A stretch of 64,000 nucleotides of DNA, taken from Deinococcus grandis (GTDB lineage Bacteria > Deinococcota > Deinococci > Deinococcales > Deinococcaceae). The stretch is from positions 62,001 through 126,000 of the forward strand of contig NZ_BCMS01000004.1 in the NCBI RefSeq assembly GCF_001485435.1. Direction: 5' to 3'. A program made the position numbers and the translations under genes. Positions 7,917 to 16,633 of this stretch are shown piece by piece. Every line of letters starts with the position of its first letter. Position 1 is the stretch's first letter. Under the pieces are notes generated by a model, which had not been told where the DNA came from, did not search any database, and saw nothing but the letters and a program-made list of their open reading frames with translations.

Positions 7917-8564
7917 TCACTGCATCACCGTCCTCACGTCTGCAGCGATCCGGTCCGTGAGGTTCAATTGCGTGTAGTCCCAGACCACCCGCCGGTTGCC
8001 CTCACGGTCCACCAGGTACACGCCGGTCGTGTGGTTGACGTCGTAGCGGTCGGGCGCCGTGATATTCGAATACTCAAACCCGACGCCCCAGGCGGCCGCC
8101 GCCTGACGCAGCGGCACCTTGGGAATAACGAGGCCGCGGGCGTCCGGGCTGAAATAGCGCACGTACGAGCGCAGCTTCGCCGGCGTGTCCCGCCCAGGAT
8201 CAACCGTTACCAGCAGACTCACAAAGTCCTTGCGGCGCCGCTCTGGAAGCGTCTGGCGTACCCGTTCCAGGGCCGCCAGGGTGGTGGGACAGATATTGGG
8301 GCAATTTAGAAAGCCGAAAAAGACGGCGACAGTTTTGCCCCTGAAATCAGCCAGCGCCAGGGGCCGGCCGTCGTCGCCGGTACCGGCCAGGGGCGGGGCC
8401 ACCGTGCCAGGCGGGTAGGCTGTGCCGAGCAGGCCCTGCGGGTTGCGCAGGCGGCTGTAGAGCAGGGTGAGGGACAGCAGGGCCGCCACGGCCAGCAGCG
8501 CCAAGGTGAGCGAGCGCTGCCAGGACCGGGGGGCCTGTGCGAGGGGCAGGGAGTCAGACGTCAT
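7917..8564 (-). CDS. SCO1/SenC-family copper chaperone
   Basis: 215 residues: N-terminal membrane anchor (about 18-40), thioredoxin-like domain with the copper-binding pair in CPNICPTT and the distal His in VNHTTGVYL. SCO proteins deliver copper to the CuA centre of cytochrome c oxidase or act as thiol-redox sensors in the envelope. It sits between the CDF exporter and arsR in the same direction. Confidence 0.92.
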   Translation of the reverse strand: MTSDSLPLAQAPRSWQRSLTLALLAVAALLSLTLLYSRLRNPQGLLGTAYPPGTVAPPLAGTGDDGRPLALADFRGKTVAVFFGFLNCPNICPTTLAALERVRQTLPERRRKDFVSLLVTVDPGRDTPAKLRSYVRYFSPDARGLVIPKVPLRQAAAAWGVGFEYSNITAPDRYDVNHTTGVYLVDREGNRRVVWDYTQLNLTDRIAADVRTVMQ

Positions 8565-8588
8565 GGTGTGTCCTTCAACAGGGGGGAA

Positions 8589-9479
8589 TTAAGGGTGAAG
8601 ATGGGTGTTGGCCGTGCGGTGGGCACCGGGCGCCTCAAGCTGCACTGTGACGTGCTCAATCCCGTGCCGGCTGGCCACTTCGCTGATCCGGGCGTGCAGG
8701 TCGGCAGGTGGGGCCGGACTGACCAGATGCGCCGTGAGGCTGAGCTGGCGACTGCTGACGCTCCACACATGCAGATCGTGTACATCTGTCACGCCCGGCA
8801 GGGCGGCGAGCTCAGACCTCAGCGCGCTGAGGTCCAGAGCGTCCGGCACCCCTTCCATCAGGACATTGACGCTCGCCTTGAGCAGCTGCCAGGTTCTCGG
8901 CAACACCCACAGGCCGATCAACGCGCCCAGCACCGGATCAATCCAGGTCTGGCCGGTGAAGCGGATCAGGAGCGCGCCCACAATGACGGCCACTGACCCC
9001 AGCAGGTCACCCATGACCTCCAGGTAGGCCGACTTCATGTTCAGGCTGTCCCCGCTGCCCTGCACCAGCAGGCGCGCACTGATGAGGTTCACCACAAGCC
9101 CTAAGGTGGCCACGATCAGCATAGGGGCGGTCTGCACCTCGACCGGGGCCCGAAGCCGTCCATACGCCTCGACGAGAATGTACAGCCCGATGGCGAACAG
9201 GGCCGCCGCGTTCACCGTGGCCGCCAGAATCTCCGCGCGGCGGTACCCGAAGGTGCGGCGGCGATCAGCGGTCCGCTGGCCGATCTTCAGCGCGAACAGC
9301 GACAGAGCCAGGGCCATCACGTCGGTGAGCATGTGGCCTGCATCTGAGAGCAGGGCCAGGCTGCCGGAGAGCAGGCCATAGATGACCTCAACGACCAGGA
9401 AACTGCCGGTCAGGAGCAGCGCCAGCGTGAGTTGGCGGGCATTGGCAGCGGCGCCGTGGCTGTGGCCGTGGTCACTCAT
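8589..9479 (-). CDS. Cation diffusion facilitator exporter (CzcD/ZitB type)
   Basis: 296 residues from the ATG at 9479, which overlaps the end of the DUF305 gene by 8 bases. A His-rich start (MSDHGHSHG) precedes six membrane helices. The transport site is HxxxD in SDAGHMLTDV and HxxxD-equivalent in KSAYLEVMGDLLGS; the helix-V position is altered from the usual SHVLGD. The cytoplasmic C-terminal domain has VHDLHVWSV. Exports Zn, Cd or Co in exchange for protons. Confidence 0.9.
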   Translation of the reverse strand: MSDHGHSHGAAANARQLTLALLLTGSFLVVEVIYGLLSGSLALLSDAGHMLTDVMALALSLFALKIGQRTADRRRTFGYRRAEILAATVNAAALFAIGLYILVEAYGRLRAPVEVQTAPMLIVATLGLVVNLISARLLVQGSGDSLNMKSAYLEVMGDLLGSVAVIVGALLIRFTGQTWIDPVLGALIGLWVLPRTWQLLKASVNVLMEGVPDALDLSALRSELAALPGVTDVHDLHVWSVSSRQLSLTAHLVSPAPPADLHARISEVASRHGIEHVTVQLEAPGAHRTANTHLHP

Positions 9480-10101
9480 GGTCCATCGTGTCCATTGAGT
9501 GGGACGGGGCGGTTGACGGAACGGTGACCTTGCGGGCCCCAAGCAACGCGTCGATGGCCTGGATTTCCGTGGTCTGAGCGCTTACCACCCGCTGCGCAAA
9601 CGCCCGCACCTCCGGGCGGCGCACCGCGTTCAGAGCCGACGTGGCCATGGTCACGCCCCCCTGATGGTGCCGGCGCATGAGCAGCAGAAAGCGGGTCTCA
9701 GCGGTGGTCACCGGCAAGGTGTTCAGCGCGGCCTCTTCACTTGCTGGCGCCATGCCCATGGCCACACGGTCCATGCCCTTCATGGGCGCCTCCCGCCCGG
9801 CCAGCGGACGGCCCCAGGCCATCAGCCAGCCCTGCATCTGCCCGATCTGCGCCTGCTGGGTCAGCAGAATGTCCTGGGCCAGCAGGCGCACTTCGGGGTC
9901 GGCCGCGCGCCTCAGGAGGGTGACACTCATGTTCACGGCCTGGGCGTGGTGAGCGGCCATATCGCGGGCGAAGGTCACGTCCGCACTGGGCTCGCGGGGC
10001 GGCGCCGGCCAGACGACGGCCAGACCGGCACCCAGGGCGGCGGTGGCCAGCGCCGCGCCTCCCCAGCGAATCAGACCGTGTCGTCGTACGCGCCGCTGCA
10101 T
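9472..10101 (-). CDS. DUF305 protein, membrane anchored
   Basis: 209 residues with an N-terminal signal anchor, then paired DUF305 helices: FARDMAAHHAQAVNMS and LLLMRRHHQGGVTMAT, whose His/Met clusters are typical of this ferritin-like family found with copper and other metal genes. Overlaps DUF3105 upstream (31 bases) and the CDF exporter downstream, suggesting tight translational coupling. Metal-binding role is inferred from the family and context. Confidence 0.85.
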   Translation of the reverse strand: MQRRVRRHGLIRWGGAALATAALGAGLAVVWPAPPREPSADVTFARDMAAHHAQAVNMSVTLLRRAADPEVRLLAQDILLTQQAQIGQMQGWLMAWGRPLAGREAPMKGMDRVAMGMAPASEEAALNTLPVTTAETRFLLLMRRHHQGGVTMATSALNAVRRPEVRAFAQRVVSAQTTEIQAIDALLGARKVTVPSTAPSHSMDTMDHE

Positions 10102-10571
10102 GAGGCTCCAATCTCGGGTGCTTCACCGCCCTGCTCATAGGTCTGGACGAACGCTTTGATCCGGGGGTCCGAAGCGTCTTGCACCTCCAACTGCTTGTTC
10201 CACGCGCTGAGCACGATGGGCGCCTTTTGCGTCTCGTGGGGCGAGAGCAGGGTGTAGGTCCGGCCGTCCAAGACCTCGCGGAGTTGTAACACCTGACTGG
10301 TCGCCACATCCGGCCTGTAGGACACCCAGACTGCCCCGTGCTCCAGGCTGTGCACCGCGTACTCGTCGTAGATGGGCCGTTCGTACACGCCGCAGTTTTG
10401 CCAGGCAGAGTTGTGTTCCCCGCCCGCCGGTGGGCGCTGCGCGTACTCCAGGCGGCCGGGCTTATGGGCGCCGCCCTCGAACTTGAAACTCTTGACGCCC
10501 TCAATCTCACCCCCGGTCTGATTACAGGCAGCGAGAAAGGCGGTGAGGGCCAGCAGCAACAGTCGTTTCAT
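10071..10571 (-). CDS. DUF3105 lipoprotein
   Basis: 166 residues. Signal peptide with lipobox (FLAACN) predicts a lipid-anchored envelope protein. DUF3105 motifs HNSAWQNCGVYERPI, YAVHSLEHGAVWVSYRP and LSAWNKQLEV are present. Function unknown. It pairs with DUF305 here, as it often does elsewhere, and lies next to lspA, whose product would mature it. Confidence 0.85.
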   Translation of the reverse strand: MKRLLLLALTAFLAACNQTGGEIEGVKSFKFEGGAHKPGRLEYAQRPPAGGEHNSAWQNCGVYERPIYDEYAVHSLEHGAVWVSYRPDVATSQVLQLREVLDGRTYTLLSPHETQKAPIVLSAWNKQLEVQDASDPRIKAFVQTYEQGGEAPEIGASCSGAYDDTV

Positions 10572-10619
10572 AGGGTCTCCAGACGATGACAGGAAGCGGG
10601 AATAGGGGCGTGGGGGCCA

Positions 10620-11126
10620 TCAGGACAGAGGCTGCTTCCGCGCGTGGGCGGAGCGTCGATCCTGACGCCAGGAGAGGATGAGCAAGGCGCCTGTCCCGGC
10701 ACACACCAGCACGTCGGACAGGTTGAAGACAGGAAATGGCTCTCTGGATACCGCTCTGGACACGGTGTCCAGGAGCGGTGACGTGAGGTAGTCCACCACG
10801 GCGCCCCGCATCAGACCGTCCAGTCCATTGCCCAGCGCGCCCGCCGCGATCAGGGCCAGCGGCCAGATCCAGCGGCGGGGCACGCGGCCCAGGCCCAGGG
10901 CGCCCACGAGGCCGAGACCGACGAGCACCCGCAGCATGGCCAGAGGCGCGGCAAAGCCGCCCAGCAGGCCCCACGCCATGCCCGGATTCAGGGTGAAGCC
11001 CAGGTGAAGGACACCTGGAAACAGTGGGCGATTCACCCCTGACTCAAGGGTGGTAACGGCCCAGGCTTTCAGGAGGCCTTCGGCGACCAGGAGCGCCAGG
11101 ACCAGGAGCAGGGGGCGCCACTTCAT
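10620..11126 (-). CDS. lspA: Lipoprotein signal peptidase (signal peptidase II)
   Basis: 168 residues from the ATG at 11126, which overlaps the glutaredoxin-like gene by 4 bases. Four membrane helices. The catalytic aspartates are in GNGLDGLMRGAVVDYL and FNLSDVLV. It cleaves signal peptides from prolipoproteins in the inner membrane. An extra copy on a metal cluster suggests a dedicated processing step for the DUF3105 lipoprotein or resistance function, as in other mobile metal islands. Confidence 0.92.
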   Translation of the reverse strand: MKWRPLLLVLALLVAEGLLKAWAVTTLESGVNRPLFPGVLHLGFTLNPGMAWGLLGGFAAPLAMLRVLVGLGLVGALGLGRVPRRWIWPLALIAAGALGNGLDGLMRGAVVDYLTSPLLDTVSRAVSREPFPVFNLSDVLVCAGTGALLILSWRQDRRSAHARKQPLS

Positions 11127-11383
11127 GCGGTGCCCTTGAGCGCGGCGAGCAGGCCCGGGCGCTGCTGGTCCACCGTGCCGAAAAAGACCTGCTCGCCCAC
11201 CACGGTGACGGGGGCGACCCGCACGTCGGTGACCTGGCGCAGCGCCGCCAGGGCGCCTGGGTCCTGGCGCAGATCTCGTTCGGTGTACGCGGCGCCGCAG
11301 CGGCTGAGCAGCCGCGCGACGGCGTGGCAGTCCGGGCAGTTGGGCACGGTGTAGAGGGTGATGGGCGCCTTTGCGGCCGTCAC
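11123..11383 (-). CDS. Glutaredoxin-like thiol protein
   Basis: 86 residues. Thioredoxin fold with active site CPDC at about residues 16-19 (YTVPNCPDCHAV), a cis-Pro region VRVAPVTVV and a final helix. Probably a cytoplasmic disulfide reductase. Four-base overlaps with both the ATPase gene upstream and lspA downstream place it in the same operon. Confidence 0.88.
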   Translation of the reverse strand: MTAAKAPITLYTVPNCPDCHAVARLLSRCGAAYTERDLRQDPGALAALRQVTDVRVAPVTVVGEQVFFGTVDQQRPGLLAALKGTA

Positions 11384-13614
11384 GCGGGCACCGCAGCGTC
11401 CGTGTGGGGAGCGGGAGTGGTCGGGGCGTCCTGGCCTTTCCAGCGCAGCAGCCGCAGGGCGTTGGCGGTGACCAGGGCAGTGGCGCCGGTGTCGGCCAGA
11501 ATGGCCATCCAGAGGTTGGTGTAGCCGAGCAGGGTGGTGACGAGGAAAATGGCCTTGAGGCCCAGGGCGAAGGCAATATTGACCTTGATGTTGCCCATGG
11601 TGGCGCGCGACAGGGCCACCAGGTCGGCCACACCCGAGACCCGCTCACGTAAGAGGGCCGCGTCGGCGGTTTCCAGGGCCACGTCGGTGCCGCCCCCCAT
11701 GGCGATGCCCACATCACTCTGGGCCAGGGCGGGCGCGTCGTTGATGCCGTCCCCGACCATCGCCACGCCGCCCTGCGCTTTGTAACTGGCGATGAGGCGC
11801 AGTTTGTCTTCGGGCAGCAACTCGGCCTGCACGTCCAGCCCCAGGTCCCGGCCGATGGCCTGCCCGGTGCGGGTGTTGTCGCCGGTGAGCATCACCGTTT
11901 GAATGCCCAGGTCCTTCAGGCGGGCCAGCGCGGCGCGGGCGTCGGGGCGGGGTTCGTCGCGGATGGCCAGAACGCCCAGAGGCGTGGCACCTTCCAGCAG
12001 CACGACGGCGGTGCGGCCCTGTTCCTCGAAGGCGGTGATGGTGCTGAGGAGCGCCGGACTCAGGGGGGCGAGTTCTGCCGCGTGACGGGGGGAACTCACG
12101 CTCAGGGCGCGCCCCTCCACCGTGGCGCTCGCCCCTTTGCCCGGCAGGGCCTGCGCGCCCTGAGCGGCGGGGATGGTCACGCCCTCCTGCTGCGCGGCTG
12201 CGGTGATGGCCTTGGCCAGCGGGTGACTGCTGCCGGACTCCACCGCCGCCGCCAGGCGCAGGACCTCGGCCCGGCCCACCTGGTCGCCCACAATGTCAGT
12301 GACCCGGGGCCGGCCGGCGGTCAGGGTGCCCGTTTTGTCAAAGGCGATGGTCCTCACCGAACCGATGGTCTCCAGCGCGCCGCCGCCCTTGATCAGCAGG
12401 CCGCGCCGGGTCCCAGCGCTGATGGCGCTGGTGATGGACGCGGGTACGCTCAGCACCAGCGCACAGGGGCAGCCGATCAGCAGCAGGCTGATGCCCTTGT
12501 AGAGCCAGTCATGCCAGAGTCCACCGAAGAACAGCGGCGGGACCAGAGCGACCAGGGCAGAGACCAGGACCACCACAGGGGTGTAGTACCGGCTGAAGCG
12601 GTCAATGAAGCGCGCGGTGGGGGCTTTACTGCCTTCGGCTTCTTCCACCATGTGGATGATGCGCGCGATGGTGTTGTCGGCCGCCGCCTTGTCCACCCGG
12701 AGGTGCAGGGTGCCGTCCGTGTTGATGCTGCCGGCGTAGACGGCGTCGCCGGGGCCTTTGACCACGGGCACACTTTCGCCGGTCACGGGGCTGTCGTCGA
12801 GACTGGAGGTGCCGGTCAGGATGGTGCCGTCGGCGGGCACGCGCGCGCCGGGGTTGACCTGCACCGTCTGACCAACCTGCAAGGCGTCGGCTGGGACTTC
12901 CCGGGGCTGAGCGCCGTCCAGCAGCAGGGCGGTTTTCGGGGCTAGGGCCGCGAGGGCCTGAATGCCGGCGCGGGCCCGGCCAGCGGCCACGCCTTCAAGC
13001 AGTTCACCGACCGCGAAGAAGAAGACCACCACGGCGCCCTCAGCGGCTTCCCCGATGGCCACGGCGCCAATCGCCGCCAGGCTGACCAGCATGTTGATGC
13101 TGAACGGGTCCCCGAGGCGGGCGCTAGCAAGCGCTTTCTTCGCCAGCGGCCAGATGCCGAGCAGGGTGGCGGCGATATAGCCCGCGGTCGACAGCGACGG
13201 CTGGAGGAAACCCAGCAGCCAGGCCAGCGCCAGCAGCACGCCGGACACCACGACCAGTCGGCCTTGACCGGTGCGGTACCACGGCGTGCCGGCGGGCGCG
13301 ACCTCGTGGGTGTGGCCGGCATGATCGTCGGGGCGCGGGCCATGGTCCTGGGGCGCTGCCGCGTCCGCAGGGCCCAGCAAGGACGGCACGTACCCCAGCG
13401 ATTTGAGGTTCTTCTCCAAGGCACCTCTGGGCGTCTGCCCTTCGTCCAGGTGCAGGGTCAGGGTCTGTTTGGTAAAGCTGGTCTTCACTTCACTGGTGCC
13501 GGGCAGCGTGGCCACCATGCGCTCGACCGTCTGCACGCAGCTGGCGCAGTCCATGCCCTCAACGAAATAAGTCAGGTGGTCCGGATGGTCCTTCCGGGTG
13601 GTGGAGGGGGTCAT
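11380..13614 (-). CDS. P1B-type heavy-metal ATPase (Cd/Zn/Pb exporter)
   Basis: 744 residues. An N-terminal heavy-metal-associated domain carries GMDCASC, and a short His-rich linker follows. Then come eight membrane helices, TGES, the transmembrane metal site CPC in GCPCALVLSVP, DKTGTLT phosphorylation site, HP motif (SGSSHPLAKA) and GDGINDAPAL. The CPC motif, single GMDCxxC domain and SmtB-like operator point to the ZntA/CadA class rather than Cu(I). The gene leads a long minus-strand operon and its start is fixed by a leaderless promoter. Confidence 0.93.
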   Translation of the reverse strand: MTPSTTRKDHPDHLTYFVEGMDCASCVQTVERMVATLPGTSEVKTSFTKQTLTLHLDEGQTPRGALEKNLKSLGYVPSLLGPADAAAPQDHGPRPDDHAGHTHEVAPAGTPWYRTGQGRLVVVSGVLLALAWLLGFLQPSLSTAGYIAATLLGIWPLAKKALASARLGDPFSINMLVSLAAIGAVAIGEAAEGAVVVFFFAVGELLEGVAAGRARAGIQALAALAPKTALLLDGAQPREVPADALQVGQTVQVNPGARVPADGTILTGTSSLDDSPVTGESVPVVKGPGDAVYAGSINTDGTLHLRVDKAAADNTIARIIHMVEEAEGSKAPTARFIDRFSRYYTPVVVLVSALVALVPPLFFGGLWHDWLYKGISLLLIGCPCALVLSVPASITSAISAGTRRGLLIKGGGALETIGSVRTIAFDKTGTLTAGRPRVTDIVGDQVGRAEVLRLAAAVESGSSHPLAKAITAAAQQEGVTIPAAQGAQALPGKGASATVEGRALSVSSPRHAAELAPLSPALLSTITAFEEQGRTAVVLLEGATPLGVLAIRDEPRPDARAALARLKDLGIQTVMLTGDNTRTGQAIGRDLGLDVQAELLPEDKLRLIASYKAQGGVAMVGDGINDAPALAQSDVGIAMGGGTDVALETADAALLRERVSGVADLVALSRATMGNIKVNIAFALGLKAIFLVTTLLGYTNLWMAILADTGATALVTANALRLLRWKGQDAPTTPAPHTDAAVPA

Positions 13615-13620
13615 GGCCTA

Positions 13621-13649
13621 ATGATAACTGAGCTGACGCTCATATGTAA
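13621..13649 (-). promoter_or_regulatory. Promoter of the metal ATPase operon
   Basis: On the minus strand: TTACAT (-35, 13649-13644), 17-bp spacer, TATCAT (-10, 13626-13621), then 6 bases to the ATG at 13614. Leaderless start. The -35 overlaps an inverted repeat. Confidence 0.65.
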
Positions 13650-13665
13650 GTCTACTCAGATATGA
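13640..13665. promoter_or_regulatory. SmtB/ArsR-type operator
   Basis: Imperfect inverted repeat TCATATgTaAG-N4-CTcAgATATGA (9 of 11 positions match) covering the -35 box of the ATPase promoter. Form and location match ArsR/SmtB operators; the likely ligand is the repressor at 7519-7881. Confidence 0.6.
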
Positions 13666-13736
13666 AGGTGACTTGGCTCAGGGTTCATCGGAGCGCGGTG
13701 GCTGGGGCGTACGTTCGGGGCTCAGGAGGCGCCACT

Positions 13737-13979
13737 ATGACTGGACAAGATCAGATCAGAGAACATATGCCCGTTGTCTGCGCCGATGGTCAGCCCCACG
13801 GCCAGGTGGACCGTCTGGACGGCGAGCACATCAAGCTGACCACGGATGAGTCCGGCCAGCATCACTGGCTGCCGCTGAGCGCGGTAGATCACGTGGATGA
13901 GCATGTCCATCTCAACCTGAGCCACGCCCAGGTGCATCAGCAGTGGCTGAGTGAAGATCCACATCCCGAGCACCGGTAG
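13737..13979 (+). CDS. DUF2171 family protein
   Basis: 80 residues; ATG at 13737 chosen for the strong AGGAGG nine bases before it. DUF2171 motifs: IREHMPVVCADG, VDRLDGEHIKLT, HHWLPLSAVDHVDEHVHL. Small cytoplasmic beta-barrel-like protein of unknown role, common in Deinococcus. Transcribed divergently from the metal ATPase operon and ended by a strong hairpin. Confidence 0.85.
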   Translation: MTGQDQIREHMPVVCADGQPHGQVDRLDGEHIKLTTDESGQHHWLPLSAVDHVDEHVHLNLSHAQVHQQWLSEDPHPEHR

Positions 13980-14458
13980 GAACAGCATGGCCGAGCGGCG
14001 ACCCCCGATCGGGGGTCGCCGCTCTCTGATGGCTGCGTGGCCTGACGCACCTGGGCGAGATATGGATCGGTCGCCGTGCGTGGCCCCCGCCTCGTCTGCC
14101 GGAAACGCAAGGTGCGCCAGAAGTGCACGGCCCCTGCCACCAGGGCCAGGAACGGCATCCCCCACAGCACCAGATTCAGCCCCTGCTTCGGTGGTTTCAG
14201 CAGAACGGCGCGGCCGTGCCGCGACACCATCCAGACGTCAGTCTCGCGCTGACTTCGACCCGCTTTGACCTGTTCACGAACCTCCCGCCGCATCTGAACG
14301 CTCAGTGCATCGCCGCTCTCGGTGATGGGCAGGCCGGTGCATGTTGGACAGCGCAGCTCTGCCCCAATCTGGCGGACCTGCGCCTCCTATGCGGGGATGA
14401 GGGCTGCCGCAGCTGGCAGCGTGCTGCTGAGCAGAAGCCATGAGGCGGTTCGTCTCAT
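13937..14458 (-). pseudogene. ccmH: ccmH/cycL (cytochrome c maturation) with in-frame TAG
   Basis: The ATG at 14458 overlaps the ccmG stop (ATGA). A signal peptide (MRRTASWLLLSSTL...) is followed at 14389-14387 by an in-frame TAG. After that the frame stays intact: EAQVRQIGAELRCPTCTGL (the CcmH CxxC), ESGDALSVQMRREV, DVWMVSRHGRAVLLKPPKQG and one C-terminal helix. CcmH holds apocytochrome c as a mixed disulfide before haem attachment. The TAG replaces a residue that is often Gln (CAG) in this PAxEAQV context, and the C-terminus reads through a hairpin into the convergent DUF2171 gene. Probably inactive. Confidence 0.75.
13993..14024. terminator. Perfect 16-bp-stem hairpin, bidirectional terminator
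   Basis: gagcggcgaccccc and its complement form a perfect palindrome just after the DUF2171 stop. On the minus strand the broken ccmH frame runs into it, so it probably stops both. Confidence 0.7.
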
Positions 14459-15005
14459 GGCCAGTTGATCCCGATGCGGCGCAGGCCTTCACTTAACCGG
14501 GCCGTGGTGAGTCCGCCCCGGTCGACACTGCGGACAACGCCCTGCCGGTCGATGAAAAACGTCTCCGGAACACCGCTGACCCCATAATTGATGGCCGTGC
14601 GGGCGCCCAGATCAATCAAGCTGGGGTAGGCCAGGGCGTACGCCCGAATGAAGTTCCGGGCATTTTGCAACGCTGGCTCCTGAAACGAGATTCCCAAACG
14701 GCGAGACCCTGGTCACTCTGCGTTTCACTCAGCGAACGCAGCAGCGGCGCTTCGTCGCGGCACGGCACACACCAGGAGGCCCAGAAGTTCACCACGACGG
14801 GGCGGCCCTTCAGGCTGGTCAACCGGACCTCCACGCCGTCCAGGCTGCGCAGGGTAAAGGCAGGGGCGGGCTTGTCCAGCAGTGGGCTCCCAGCCTTCCC
14901 TGAGTGGTCAGGGCGCGTCAGGGCCGCGACCAGCATGATCACCAGCACGGCCGCTATGACCGGCGGCAGCCAGCGGCGCCAATTGGCCTGGGCCCTACGC
15001 GACAT
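14455..15005 (-). pseudogene. ccmG: ccmG/dsbE thioredoxin-like gene with a 1-base frameshift
   Basis: ATG at 15005 with AGGAG before it (a GTG at 15029 also has an AGGAGG). First part: membrane anchor, FTLRSLDGVEV, ASWCVPCRDEAPLLR (CxxC of CcmG/TlpA). At about 14695-14697 the frame is lost; one extra T would restore LAVLGISFQEPALQ..., which continues with GVSGVPETFFIDRQG (cis-Pro loop) to the end. CcmG reduces apocytochrome c in the envelope. With ccmH also broken, the pair looks like a decaying module or carries sequence errors. Confidence 0.8.
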
Positions 15006-15130
15006 GTCGCGTCTCCTGGGAAAGCCCACAGCGCCTCCTCAAACGTACGCCTGCAAAGATGTTCATGCATACAGCCTATGACGGGGGTGTGCTGTGGCCA
15101 ACGACAGCTGCCTCTTCTGAAGGCGCACCG

Positions 15131-16606
15131 TCAATCGGCGAGTCGCCAGGTCAGCCAGCGCTGGCGACCCCACATCAGGGCGAGGCCGATGCCGGCCAGC
15201 AGCGGCACCCAGTCACCCCAGCGAACAAACAGGGTGCGGGTTTCAGCGAGACCGTAGGACGCGGTGAATGCGCCCGCCACCCCACGGAGGAAGCGGGCCA
15301 CCACCTGGCCCTGGGGGTTGACCGCCGCACTGATGCCGTCATTGCCGGCCCGCACCCACCAGCGCCGGGTTTCGATGGCGCGCACGCGGCCCATCTGGAA
15401 GTGCTGCTCCGCGCCAGTGGACGGGCCAAACCAGGCGTCGTTCGACGCCGTGACCAGGAGATTGGCCCCCTGGGTCACGAGGGCGCGGGCCACCGCGGGG
15501 AAGGTGGACTCGTAGCAGATCAGTACGCCGGCCCGGAGGGCACCCAGGGTCAGGGGCTGCGTGGTGGTGCCGGGCACTGTGCCGGTCAAGGGTGGGAGGC
15601 CCAACCCCGCGAACACCGCGCGGTAGACGCCGTCCAGGGCGGCGCGGGCCGGAAAGAATTCCCCAAAGGGCACGAGTCGCCGTTTGTCCTGGCGGCCCAA
15701 CGTCTGTCCCGCCTGCACCGCGTACACACTGTTGCGCAGGCCAGCGTCCTGGGTGGGGGCACCCAGGAGCAGGGGCACTGGCACGGCGGTGAGCGCGCGG
15801 CGAACAGGCGCCGTGGTGGGGGCCAGCGGGGCGGCCGTTTCCGGCCAGACGACCAGGGAGGCGGGCGCCGCGCGCAGGCCAGCGGCCGTCAGAGTCAGGT
15901 AGTGCGTCAGTTCTTCCGTGCGGCGACCTGCTGCTTTGAGCCGGGGGTCGATGTTCCCCTGGACCAGCAGGACCTGCTGTGTGCCGTCAGGCGCGGCTGG
16001 GCGGGTCAGGCCGTAGCCCGCGGCCAGCAGCACCGCACCCAGCACCGCGGTTTGTCCCAAACCCCGCCCCGACACCAGGGCAGCCGCACTCAAAGCCACC
16101 AGCAGGCCCACCAGGGCAATGCCCCCCAGGTCCGCCACCTGCACCAGGGGTGTCTTCGCCCAGGCGTAGCCCAGGCTGCCCCAGGTGAACCCGAATGGGC
16201 CGGCGGCGCGCAGCGCGTCCATGACCGTCCAGGCCAGGGGCAAGCCCCACAGCGTGGCAGAACCCAGGAGCCGGCGGGTCAGGGCAGCGGTCAGCCCCCA
16301 CAGGCTGGCCAGCAGGGCGATGAGCAGTGCACTCAGGATGACCGCACCCGGGCCCAGAAAGCCCGAAAGGCTGCTGGGCAGCCACAACAGGTGGGCGGCG
16401 AAGAACCCGGCGCCGAAGAGCCAGGTGAGTTTGAACGTGTCGGTGGGGGTGCGCCGCGGGATCTCACGGAAGAGCAGGGCCAGGGGCACGGGGGCGAGCC
16501 AGCTCCAGCTCGAGACGAGAAACCCCAGACCGAGCACGCCACCCAGCGCCGCCCAAGCCACATCGGAACGCCAGACACAGCGGACTGGGACGGGCCAGGA
16601 ACGCAT
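15131..16606 (-). CDS. lnt: Apolipoprotein N-acyltransferase
   Basis: 491 residues; ATG at 16606 with AAGGAG just before. N-terminal membrane helices are followed by a nitrilase domain with the catalytic triad: Glu in WPETAAPL, Lys in DKRRLVPFGEF and Cys in LICYESTF. It adds the third acyl chain to lipoproteins. Together with lspA at 10.6-11.1 kb the replicon carries two steps of lipoprotein maturation. Downstream of the M23 peptidase gene in the same direction. Confidence 0.92.
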   Translation of the reverse strand: MRSWPVPVRCVWRSDVAWAALGGVLGLGFLVSSWSWLAPVPLALLFREIPRRTPTDTFKLTWLFGAGFFAAHLLWLPSSLSGFLGPGAVILSALLIALLASLWGLTAALTRRLLGSATLWGLPLAWTVMDALRAAGPFGFTWGSLGYAWAKTPLVQVADLGGIALVGLLVALSAAALVSGRGLGQTAVLGAVLLAAGYGLTRPAAPDGTQQVLLVQGNIDPRLKAAGRRTEELTHYLTLTAAGLRAAPASLVVWPETAAPLAPTTAPVRRALTAVPVPLLLGAPTQDAGLRNSVYAVQAGQTLGRQDKRRLVPFGEFFPARAALDGVYRAVFAGLGLPPLTGTVPGTTTQPLTLGALRAGVLICYESTFPAVARALVTQGANLLVTASNDAWFGPSTGAEQHFQMGRVRAIETRRWWVRAGNDGISAAVNPQGQVVARFLRGVAGAFTASYGLAETRTLFVRWGDWVPLLAGIGLALMWGRQRWLTWRLAD

Positions 16607-16633
16607 CCTCTCTCCTTTCACATCTGTTCAGAT

